Shown here piece by piece: positions 1 to 5,768 of a stretch of 6,842 nucleotides of DNA. Every line of letters begins with the position of its first letter. Within the stretch, counting starts at the first letter, position 1. This stretch comes from Sphingomonadaceae bacterium (GTDB lineage: Bacteria; Pseudomonadota; Alphaproteobacteria; Sphingomonadales; Sphingomonadaceae). Under the pieces are notes generated by a model. That model made no database searches. It was not told the DNA's origin and saw only the letters and a program-made list of their open reading frames with translations. Made by a program: the position numbers and the translations under genes. Location of the stretch: the NCBI GenBank assembly GCA_947442095.1, contig CANEVG010000189.1, positions 1 through 6,842 on the forward strand, in the 5' to 3' direction.

Positions 1-586
1 GCTCTCCCGTGCCCACAGCGTTAATTTCTGCCCGATCAGGAAGGCTAGTCCCTCGCTCCGCAGGCTGTCTGGCGTGCGCGCCAGCGCCGCGAGGGCGAGT
101 GCCGGAAACGGCCCGCCCGCCAGCCGGATATCGACAGCCTCGACAAATCAAACCGGCGACATGACGATACGCGCGGGCCGCCAGACAATCGCCTACATCC
201 CTTCAAGCTCGGGCAGATGGCGCAAAATGCCCGCTGCCACGCGCAGCATGGGCAAAAGGTTCTCGGCACCGGCCCAGATGCGAAACGACCAAGAACCACG
301 CCGTCTCCCGCCCGGCCAGGCTGAACTCGGGCGGTAAGGCCACGCGGCACACCGCCGCGGGCGAAGCGCGCTTGGTACCAACCGCCAATCCTTCAATGTC
401 GAAGATCAGGCCGTCGCGCAGCAGTTCGGCGCAGCCCAACTCGGCATGGTCATCATTGATCAGGCTGAAGGCATCGATGCTGGCAGACAAGGCGGACAGC
501 TTCGCGGCAGCTGGCAGGCCCGCTCCGCCGAACAGCAGCGCGGCGAGGGGCCCTCTCGCCCCGCTGCACGCTAGATCACCGCTCAC
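1..586 (-). pseudogene. Decayed gene of unknown function, 3' end beyond the left edge
   Basis: A likely GTG start at 586-584, preceded by an AGAGAG stretch that could serve as ribosome binding site, opens about 100 intact codons that read like a real protein (for example GLIFDIEGLAVG and EFSLAGRETAWFLV). Near position 288 the protein-like reading moves to another frame, consistent with one extra base. It continues as FRIWAGAENLLPMLRVAAG and is then cut by TAG at 195-193 and TGA at 150-148. Beyond both stops, the same frame still reads like protein (LAGGPFPALALAALARTP, then GLAFLIGQKL) up to the window edge. Three lesions in one reading make a sequencing error unlikely. The pattern (tryptophan/proline core, GG-FPALAL, then SEGLAFLIGQ) reminds me of DUF4261-type proteins, but that is recall and weak. 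The product is probably non-functional, unless the intact N-terminal part is still made. Confidence 0.72.
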
Positions 587-600
587 GTCGCTCTCTGCAG

Positions 601-650
601 GTCTGAACCTGGACCAGTCTGAACTCTGGGCTGGTCTGAGATCTGGGGCG
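601..650. repeat. Three imperfect tandem repeats beginning GTCTGA
   Basis: GTCTGA occurs at 601, 617 and 634, a spacing of 16 then 17 bp. Each copy is followed by a variant of AC-CTGG or ATCTGGGG. The block lies 15-65 bp upstream of the probable GTG start of the decayed gene. It is followed at 651-664 by a short perfect inverted repeat, CCAATC-tg-GATTGG. It could be a regulator binding array for the decayed gene, or just a small tandem expansion. No known regulator motif is recognised. Confidence 0.45.
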
Positions 651-723
651 CCAATCTGGATTGGGCGTCGGGTCCCATACGGCAAGAACGGTTCAGAAAC
701 AGACCATCAGCCGCGCCAAAGCG

Positions 724-1203
724 TCAGAATGTGCCCATCGTCAAACCTGCGGACATGGCCTGTCCCAAATCGTGGCAGTTTTGCAGCGAATCCGGCGCGG
801 GGGTCTTGGGCCGGAGGATTTCCTCGGGCGTCTGAGCACCCAGATTGACGATGAGGCCTGCAGCGATTCGTCTGAGCCGCCAGCCGGTCACGATCCGGTC
901 GAGCTGGCGCTCGGCCCCCGTACCGTCCGACCCCGCAGCGATGGCCGTGGCATAGGCCCGTCCCTCGATCCGCCCGAGCAGCGGATAATAGCATGTGTCG
1001 AAGAACTCCTTCATCGCGCCGGTCAGTGCCCCAAGGTTTTCAGGGCAAACAAAGAGATAGCCGCCAGCCAGCAGCAGATCCTCCGCTCCGGTCTCATGGG
1101 CCGCAATCAGGCGCACCGGTCCTTCGCGCATGGCACCCGCATGGGCCGCCTCGGCCATGGCCTGCGCCGCGCCCGTGCGGCTGTGCCAGATGATCAGCAA
1201 CAT
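724..1203 (-). CDS. Flavodoxin-fold (FMN-binding) reductase-like protein
   Basis: This 159-residue cytoplasmic protein has the layout of the small flavodoxin / NADPH-dependent FMN reductase superfamily. A first beta strand (MLLIIWHS) runs into a phosphate-binding-type loop SRTGAAQAMAEA at residues 8-19, matching the SxTGxT...A pattern that holds FMN phosphate. Residues 49-69 (YLFVCPENLGALTGAMKEFFD) match the P-E-x-x-G-x-x-x-G-x-x-K-x-F-x-D region that contacts the flavin in WrbA-like and related proteins. Residues 84-96 (YATAIAAGSDGTG) form the next strand and loop. The length suits a single-domain flavodoxin-like protein. The start lies 16 nt after the stop of the upstream gene, with no good Shine-Dalgarno, so translational coupling within a two-gene unit is likely. 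Electron donor and substrate cannot be told from sequence. The fold is fairly secure; the specific activity is inference. Confidence 0.85.
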   Translation of the reverse strand: MLLIIWHSRTGAAQAMAEAAHAGAMREGPVRLIAAHETGAEDLLLAGGYLFVCPENLGALTGAMKEFFDTCYYPLLGRIEGRAYATAIAAGSDGTGAERQLDRIVTGWRLRRIAAGLIVNLGAQTPEEILRPKTPAPDSLQNCHDLGQAMSAGLTMGTF

Positions 1204-1219
1204 GGACTGCAGAACAAGC

Positions 1220-2536
1220 TCAGCAGCCGTCTCCGCTTTCGCCTGAACCTCCGGCCGCGCCGCTCACCGCGCCGCCGATTGCCCCGCCGAGCAGGCCGCC
1301 CAGCCCGCCAAACCCGCGCTTCTTGGGCCTCGGCTTGCATTCCTCGTTCTGCTCACTGCCGTTACTGCTCCCATTGTTACTGCCGCGCTTGCTGCTCCTG
1401 CCGCCCCCTTCCGGCATGCCCAGCAGGAACCCGTTCATCGAGCGGTGCCGGATCTGCGCGGTCCATTCCGGTTTCCACGGCGTCTTGGGGTTGGCCGGGC
1501 GCGGCGGATAGACGAAGTCCTCCTGCGGCCCATAGGCATAGAGATTGGTCATCGCGAATTCGGGCGCGGCGGCCTTCACTTCGGCCGGGATCATACAAGT
1601 CGTGGTCGCAGGTGCCAGAACTGTCTTTGCCGCCACCAGCCGCCCCACGGTCTTGGGCGCAAGCCAGTCCGAAAGCCCGCCGCCGAACTCGCGCGTCGAA
1701 CTGGAAGACCACCACACGATATCGCCCATTTCCCCCTTGCCCGTCGATTTTCCGCCAAACAGCGAGGCGTGATAGCCCGTCGCATCGGTCAGCGGGTTCC
1801 AGCGCAGCAGGATCGCCCCGCTGGGCTGCGGATAGGTCGCGGGCTTGAGCGCGCCCATGAAGTCCTTGGTCAGCGTGAAATTGATCTCGGGGCTGTAATT
1901 GCCCACAATACGGTGCGCGCCCAGCAGCGAGCTGTCGGTCTTGACCGTCTTCTGGTCGTCGTTCGGCCACGAACCATACGTCTTGCTGCTGGAGGGGCTG
2001 ATCGAGCGCTCCATCGGCACCGCACTGGTCCACAGACCCGGCGGCATCTGCCCGGCGGCGATCTTGGAGAAGTCGATCACGATCGGCTGCCCGGCCGGGG
2101 CATGTTCGCCGCAGCCCCAGAAGATCAGGATCCGGCCCTTGGGGCGCTGGAAATCCCGCTTCTCGGGCGGTTCATCATAGCGTTTGCCCAGTTCGATGAC
2201 CGGGGTCTTGAGTGGCACCGATGCGCCCAGCTTGGCCCCGGCCGGCATGAAGTGATCGGCCTTGGGCGGCCCGCCTGTCGGCGTACGGCTAGATCCCAGT
2301 TCCAGTATGAACTCGTGCTGCGGACCGCCGCCCTTGCCGCCGAAGGCCATGCCTAGCGCCGCGCCCATGCCGCCGCCTTTCATCCCGGCCATGCCAGCCA
2401 TCAGCCCCGCCATGGTCCCAGCCCGCATCTCGTAGCGCGCGATGGGAGCCGCGATCTGTGCAGAGTACCCGACCCCGGCCACGACGACACTTGCGGTGCC
2501 TGCCAACGCGATCAGCCTGAATGCATGTGCGGTCAT
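1220..2536 (-). CDS. Exported protein of unknown function, Met/Gly-rich N-terminus and Gly-rich C-terminus
   Basis: The 438-residue reading from ATG 2536 is preferred over an in-frame ATG at 2650. AGGGGA lies 9 nt upstream of 2536, and the first residues (MTAHAFRLIALAGTASVVVAG) form a signal peptide or membrane anchor, with possible cleavage after YSA (residues 24-26). There is no lipobox cysteine. Residues 37-64 carry seven methionines among glycines and alanines. The central part has no motif I can name. A stretch near 241-260 (AILLRWNPLTDATGYHASLF) resembles the strand pattern of fibronectin-type beta domains. The C-terminus is a Ser/Asn/Gly linker (380-398), a basic KPRPKKRGFG, then a Gly-zipper-like run GGLGGLLGGAIGGAVSG and a final Cys 438. 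Cysteines also occur at 142, 314 and 400, so disulfides in the periplasm are possible. It is probably transcribed together with the flavodoxin-fold gene. Function is unknown. Confidence 0.8.
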   Translation of the reverse strand: MTAHAFRLIALAGTASVVVAGVGYSAQIAAPIARYEMRAGTMAGLMAGMAGMKGGGMGAALGMAFGGKGGGPQHEFILELGSSRTPTGGPPKADHFMPAGAKLGASVPLKTPVIELGKRYDEPPEKRDFQRPKGRILIFWGCGEHAPAGQPIVIDFSKIAAGQMPPGLWTSAVPMERSISPSSSKTYGSWPNDDQKTVKTDSSLLGAHRIVGNYSPEINFTLTKDFMGALKPATYPQPSGAILLRWNPLTDATGYHASLFGGKSTGKGEMGDIVWWSSSSTREFGGGLSDWLAPKTVGRLVAAKTVLAPATTTCMIPAEVKAAAPEFAMTNLYAYGPQEDFVYPPRPANPKTPWKPEWTAQIRHRSMNGFLLGMPEGGGRSSKRGSNNGSSNGSEQNEECKPRPKKRGFGGLGGLLGGAIGGAVSGAAGGSGESGDGC

Positions 2537-2597
2537 CAGCTCAAATCCCCTGTCCGGATAGCCCCCTCCAGATGGAAGGTACTCGGTTCGTGATGGC

Positions 2598-2629
2598 GCG
2601 ACCAATGATCTCTTTGGATCATGCGACCA
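2598..2629. promoter_or_regulatory. Inverted repeat flanked by GCGACCA direct repeats in the divergent intergenic region
   Basis: ATGATC (2605-2610) and GATCAT (2617-2622) form a perfect 6-bp inverted repeat around TCTTTG. Each side is bordered by GCGACCA (2598-2604 and 2623-2629), a direct repeat 25 bp apart. The element lies 62 bp upstream of the exported-protein start and about 127 bp upstream of recJ. It is operator-like in form, but no regulator family is recognised. Confidence 0.35.
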
Positions 2630-2656
2630 TATCCTAGGGCATCCTGTCAATCATGC

Positions 2657-2681
2657 TGCGCCAAAGCGGTGATCTGGCGCA
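2657..2681. promoter_or_regulatory. Inverted repeat TGCGCCA-N11-TGGCGCA upstream of recJ
   Basis: Perfect 7-bp arms at 2657-2663 and 2675-2681 are separated by 11 bp, so the half-sites face the same side about two helical turns apart. It lies about 75 bp upstream of the recJ start. It could be an operator, or chance in GC-rich DNA. No convincing -35/-10 pair for recJ was found around it. Confidence 0.3.
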
Positions 2682-2755
2682 AAGTGTGGGCCGCTTGTGG
2701 GCAGCTTTTTGCGCGCCTCTTCCCCGCGCTTCCGCGATGGTCTAGCCTTGGAGGC

Positions 2756-4546
2756 ATGATCCCGGTCACCGCCATCACCCAATCGCTTTCGGGCCTCGCC
2801 TGGCGCTGGCGCGGCGGCAACATGGACATGGCCGCCGAATCCACTGGAATGGGCAGCTCTGGCGGCATGGACGGGCTGATCGACCAGCTGCTGCTCTCGC
2901 GCGGGGTCGAGCGCGCCGATCTGGAACGCCACCGCCGCCCCACCTTGCGCGATTTCCTGCCCGACCCTTCGATCTTCCGCGATATGGACACCGCAGCCGC
3001 CCGGCTGGCCGATGCCGCCACTGGCGGCGAATCGATCACGGTCTACGGCGATTATGATGTCGATGGCGCGACCAGCGCCGCGCTGCTCATCCGCTTCCTG
3101 CGCGAACTCGGCGTCATCGCGCGGCCTTACATTCCGGACCGCCTGCTTGAAGGTTATGGTCCCTCTGCCGAAGCGCTCGTGCGGCTTGCGCAGGAAGGCG
3201 CGCAGCTGATCGTCACGGTCGATTGCGGCGCGATGGCCTATGAAGCGCTGGGCGCAGCCCGGGCCGAGGGCGTCGATGTCATCGTGGTCGATCACCACAA
3301 GTGCGCCGAGGTGCTCCCCCCCGCTGCCGCGCTGGTCAATCCCAACCGGCTCGATGAAAGCGACGAGGCCGCCTCCCACGGCCACATGGCCGCTGTCGGC
3401 GTGGCCTTCCTGCTCGCGGTCGCCACCTTGCGCACCTTGCGCACGCGCGGCTTCTTCGAACGGCGCCGCGCGCCCGATCTCATGGCGCTGCTCGATCTCG
3501 TGGCGCTCGGCACCGTCGCCGATGTCGCGCAGATTCGCGGGCTCAACCGCGCCTATGTGGCACAAGGGCTGCGCATCATGGCGCGGCGTCAGAACGTGGG
3601 GCTCGCCGCGCTGATCGATGCAAGCCGCCTCAAGCGCGCACCCACCTGCAGCGATCTCGGCTTCGCGCTCGGCCCGCGCATCAATGCAGCAGGTAGGATC
3701 GGCGATTCAGGCCTCGGCGTGCGCCTGCTCACCACCGAAGACCCCGAAGAGGCGCGCACCATCGCCGCGCGCTTGTCCGAGCTCAATGATGAACGCCGCG
3801 CCATCGAACAGGCGGTGCAGGAAGCCGCCGAGGCGCAAGTCGATGCGCAGCACAACCGCAGCGTCGTGGTGGTGCACGGGGCTGGCTGGCACCCGGGCGT
3901 GATCGGCATTGTCGCCGGGCGGATCAAGGAAAAGACCGGCAAGCCCACGCTCGTCATCGCCGAACAGGGCGACGCGGAGGGCAACGGCAAAGGCTCCGGA
4001 CGATCCATCGCTGGGGTCGACCTAGGCGCTGCGATCATCGCCGCGCGCGCCGCCGGGCTGCTCATCGCGGGCGGCGGTCACGCCATGGCCTGCGGGCTCA
4101 CCATCGCGCCCGATCAACTCCCCCGCTTTGCCGATTGGCTGGAAGAACGCCTCGCGCGCGAGGTTGGCGCAGCGCGGCGCGGACAATCGCTGCTGCTCGA
4201 TCTTTCGCTGGCCCCCGGCGGTTTGACCCCCGATCTGGTCGAGACGCTCGAGGCCGCAGGCCCGTTCGGCATCGGCTGGCCCGGCCCGCGCATTGCCGTG
4301 GGTCCCGTGCGGCTGATCAAGTGCGATCTGGTCGGCGCGGATCACGTGCGCATGATCGCAGGCGGACCTGACGGCCGCTCGTTCAAGGCGATGGCCTTCC
4401 GCGCGGCCGAGACCGAAATGGGCCAGGCCCTGCTCCACGCTTCGCGCGGGCGGCCGCTATGGCTGGCGGGCCGCGCCAAGATCGATGATTGGGGCAGCCG
4501 CCCCGCCGCCGAACTCCATGTCGAGGACGCAGCCTTCGCGGATTAG
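2756..4546 (+). CDS. recJ: Single-stranded-DNA-specific 5'-3' exonuclease RecJ
   Basis: This 596-residue protein has all the marks of RecJ, a metal-dependent nuclease that degrades single-stranded DNA from the 5' end in RecF-pathway recombination, mismatch repair and stalled-fork processing. DHH-domain motifs appear in order: YGDYDVDGAT (DYDVDG at 99-104), VDCG (155-158), VDHH (178-181) and GTVADV (252-257), which supply the Mn-binding aspartates and histidines. The DHHA1 half follows with HPGVIGIVAGRI (379-390), a GSGRS segment (413-417) and GGGHAMACG (439-447); a C-terminal OB-like region ends the protein. The length matches the family (E. coli RecJ is 577 aa). ATG 2756 is chosen because SLSGLAWRWRG just after it is the usual RecJ N-terminus. 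GGAGG ends only one base before this ATG, which is unusually close. The longer reading from 2621 has an unrelated N-terminus and no support. Confidence 0.96.
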   Translation: MIPVTAITQSLSGLAWRWRGGNMDMAAESTGMGSSGGMDGLIDQLLLSRGVERADLERHRRPTLRDFLPDPSIFRDMDTAAARLADAATGGESITVYGDYDVDGATSAALLIRFLRELGVIARPYIPDRLLEGYGPSAEALVRLAQEGAQLIVTVDCGAMAYEALGAARAEGVDVIVVDHHKCAEVLPPAAALVNPNRLDESDEAASHGHMAAVGVAFLLAVATLRTLRTRGFFERRRAPDLMALLDLVALGTVADVAQIRGLNRAYVAQGLRIMARRQNVGLAALIDASRLKRAPTCSDLGFALGPRINAAGRIGDSGLGVRLLTTEDPEEARTIAARLSELNDERRAIEQAVQEAAEAQVDAQHNRSVVVVHGAGWHPGVIGIVAGRIKEKTGKPTLVIAEQGDAEGNGKGSGRSIAGVDLGAAIIAARAAGLLIAGGGHAMACGLTIAPDQLPRFADWLEERLAREVGAARRGQSLLLDLSLAPGGLTPDLVETLEAAGPFGIGWPGPRIAVGPVRLIKCDLVGADHVRMIAGGPDGRSFKAMAFRAAETEMGQALLHASRGRPLWLAGRAKIDDWGSRPAAELHVEDAAFAD

Positions 4547-4547
4547 A

Positions 4548-4570
4548 ACCTGTTTCAGGTAAACTGAAAC
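4548..4570. terminator. Overlapping palindromes just after recJ, terminator or operator
   Basis: Two alternative hairpins share sequence immediately after the recJ stop: ACCTG-ttt-CAGGT (4548-4552/4556-4560) and GTTTCAG-gtaaa-CTGAAAC (4552-4558/4564-4570). The second has a perfect 7-bp stem. No T tract follows on the plus strand, so intrinsic termination is uncertain. The shape also suits a dimeric repressor site. Confidence 0.4.
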
Positions 4571-4656
4571 GGCGCGACACCGGCCCGATTTCGCGCGATT
4601 TAGGGACAAGTCAGATGCCCGATGGGACAGTTTTCGCGTAGCCAATCCGCAAGGGC

Positions 4657-4685
4657 TTGACCAAGTTCCCATGCCGCCTTAGACG
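4657..4685 (+). promoter_or_regulatory. Candidate promoter for the tRNA-Glu pair
   Basis: TTGACC (4657-4662) matches the -35 consensus at five of six positions. A 17-bp spacer leads to TAGACG (4680-4685), a weaker -10. The first tRNA starts about 30 bp after this, a normal distance for a tRNA leader. Nothing better is visible between recJ and the tRNA. Confidence 0.45.
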
Positions 4686-4714
4686 CGCGGTCCTGCCTCA
4701 TGGCCTTGTCCAGT

Positions 4715-4789
4715 GGCCCCTTCGTCTAGCGGTTAGGACGCGGCCCTTTCACGGCTGAAACACGGGTTCGATTCCCGTAGGGGTCACCA
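4715..4789 (+). tRNA. tRNA-Glu, anticodon TTC
   Basis: A complete cloverleaf can be drawn. The 7-bp acceptor stem is GGCCCCT with AGGGGTC (one G-T pair), with discriminator A at 4786 and an encoded CCA at 4787-4789. The anticodon stem is CGGCC/GGCTG around loop CTTTCAC, with anticodon TTC at 4748-4750. The T arm is CGGG-TTCGATT-CCCG. The TTC anticodon decodes GAA and, by wobble, GAG. The seven bases just before the tRNA (4708-4714) are complementary to 4789-4795, so the precursor can extend the acceptor helix. Confidence 0.97.
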
Positions 4790-4806
4790 CTGGACTGCGG
4801 GGCAGA

Positions 4807-4826
4807 GGCGGTTCTCAGGAACCGCC
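4807..4826 (+). other. Perfect hairpin in the spacer between the two tRNAs
   Basis: GGCGGTTC (4807-4814) pairs perfectly with GAACCGCC (4819-4826) around a TCAG tetraloop. It fills the middle of the 43-nt spacer (4790-4832). No T tract follows, so it is more likely a processing structure of a dicistronic precursor than a terminator. Confidence 0.6.
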
Positions 4827-4832
4827 CATCGC

Positions 4833-4907
4833 GGCCCCTTCGTCTAGCGGTTAGGACGCGGCCCTCTCACGGCTGAAACACGGGTTCGATTCCCGTAGGG
4901 GTCACCA
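4833..4907 (+). tRNA. tRNA-Glu, anticodon CTC
   Basis: It is identical to the upstream tRNA-Glu at 74 of 75 positions. The only change is T to C at 4866, the first base of the anticodon, giving CTC (4866-4868), specific for GAG. The acceptor stem, discriminator A (4904) and encoded CCA (4905-4907) are the same. It lies 43 nt after the first tRNA with no evident promoter of its own, so the two are probably cut from one transcript. A terminator starts within its 3' end. Confidence 0.97.
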
Positions 4908-4944
4908 AAGAAATCAACGCTTTAGGCGTTCTCTTTGGTGTTTT
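4903..4944 (+). terminator. Rho-independent terminator of the tRNA-Glu unit
   Basis: CACCAAAGA (4903-4911) pairs with TCTTTGGTG (4932-4940) over 9 bp. Inside it, AACGC (4916-4920) pairs with GCGTT (4926-4930), with a small asymmetric internal loop between the two helices. TTTT-GT follows at 4941. The 5' arm includes the last five bases of the mature tRNA, so terminator folding and acceptor-stem folding compete for those bases. Confidence 0.8.
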
Positions 4945-5277
4945 GTCTAATATACGTCAAATATACCCATAGGGACGCAATTCGACAGCCGCCACGCCAG
5001 CACTTTCCGCGTTGCCTAGTTTCAGGGTCGGCGCAAACAATTTCGCTGCAGCCAAGGTCCAAACGAATGACCGCTTTCGGGCATGCGGCAAGTGGGATTG
5101 AATGGCAACATCTGGAAGCGATTCCGGACGTTCCAATCAACTTGCTCGAGTTGAGCTCAGGAGCTGAGGCCTCCGGCAAATCTAGCGCGGTTCACGTCGT
5201 CTCACCGACGGTTACGGCTTCCATTTTCCGTTCGCGCCGACCCATTGTCAGTATGTGCCGCTCCAAGTTGCGGTAAC
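4945..5277. other. Stretch without a convincing gene between the tRNA terminator and higA
   Basis: Base composition is lower in G+C than in recJ, especially at 4940-4975. A minus-strand frame is open for 59 codons (5136-4957) and ends in a protein-like tail (SAGVAAVELRPYGYI), but it has no good start or ribosome binding site. It could be the remnant of a gene. Segments such as AATGACCGCTTTCGGGC near 5066-5082 resemble degenerate intergenic repeats I associate with sphingomonad genomes; that is recall, not shown here. No clear terminator for higA was found. Confidence 0.5.
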
Positions 5278-5757
5278 CTATAAAGTTTCGCCGGCTTTAG
5301 AACGCGTGCGTTTCCCGACGTTAGAGCGGGCTGCTTTACCCTTGGTGGAGTAAAGGCGGGGCCGCGCTTTAGCTTTTGCTGTTGTGGCCAAATCATACTC
5401 TTTCACGAGCATCCCCACAGGCAGTCCCCAATTTCCAGCGATTTGCCGAATCATGGGAAGAGTGAGGTAGCGCTTACGCTTGAGAACTTCGGTGGCACGT
5501 GACTGCCCAATAAGCTCAGCGAGCTCTGCGCGCGTATGCTCACCGCTTTCAATGGCACCGGAAATTGCCTCAACTGGGTCCATCTCTATGATGGGCCAGC
5601 GTCGACCTTCATAAGCCTCGATCAGAGTTGCAAGCACGTCGAGCCGATCGTACTCGTCGGTGTCAGGCTCGGCGCCCCAAAGCCCTTCTATGACCTTCAG
5701 CGCGCAGCGATGGTCGTCGTCGGTGCGGATAGGCCGGATTTCGGCAAGGGTGTTCAT
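5278..5757 (-). CDS. higA: HigA-type antitoxin with helix-turn-helix domain
   Basis: This 159-residue protein would neutralise the HigB toxin encoded just upstream and repress the operon. The N-terminal part (residues 8-60, with RLDVLATLIEAYE at 38-50 and a PI..MDPVEAI segment) is the standard layout of HigA antitoxins paired with HigB of the PF09907 type. An Xre-like helix-turn-helix follows at about 63-118 (TRAELAELIGQSRATEVLKR, then LTLPMIRQIAGNWGLPVGMLV). The ATG at 5757 is chosen because GGAGA lies 7 nt upstream and family members begin this way. An in-frame ATG at 5769, overlapping the toxin stop by one base, would add four residues. Residues 124-159 are an extra tail with eleven Lys/Arg and only one acidic residue, longer than I expect for the family; it may be disordered and DNA-binding. 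Translation is coupled to higB. Confidence 0.9.
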   Translation of the reverse strand: MNTLAEIRPIRTDDDHRCALKVIEGLWGAEPDTDEYDRLDVLATLIEAYEGRRWPIIEMDPVEAISGAIESGEHTRAELAELIGQSRATEVLKRKRYLTLPMIRQIAGNWGLPVGMLVKEYDLATTAKAKARPRLYSTKGKAARSNVGKRTRSKAGETL

Positions 5758-5768
5758 TGCTGTCTCCA

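Noticed and set aside
661..1848. Long plus-strand reading frame of 395 codons
   Set aside because: It lies antisense to the flavodoxin-fold and exported-protein genes, is very rich in Arg, Pro and Ser, and has no domain pattern. It is a by-product of GC-rich coding sequence on the other strand.
1445..2356. Plus-strand reading frame of 303 codons opposite the exported-protein gene
   Set aside because: The minus-strand frame has a signal peptide, ribosome binding site and sensible composition; this one is Arg/His-rich without motifs.
2651..3565. Minus-strand reading frame of 304 codons opposite recJ
   Set aside because: The RecJ catalytic motifs on the plus strand settle the coding frame.
4715..4907. 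Tandem tRNA copies as an attachment-site duplication (attL/attR)
   Set aside because: Both copies are full-length with different anticodons and only 43 nt apart, with nothing between them, so this is an ordinary tRNA array.
4957..5136. Minus-strand 59-codon open frame ending in a protein-like tail
   Set aside because: Only a weak TTG could start it and no ribosome binding site precedes it. It is possible gene debris, but not enough to call.
4935..5276. Plus-strand 113-codon frame after the tRNA terminator
   Set aside because: Its ATG lies inside the terminator stem, there is no ribosome binding site, and the sequence shows no protein-like pattern.
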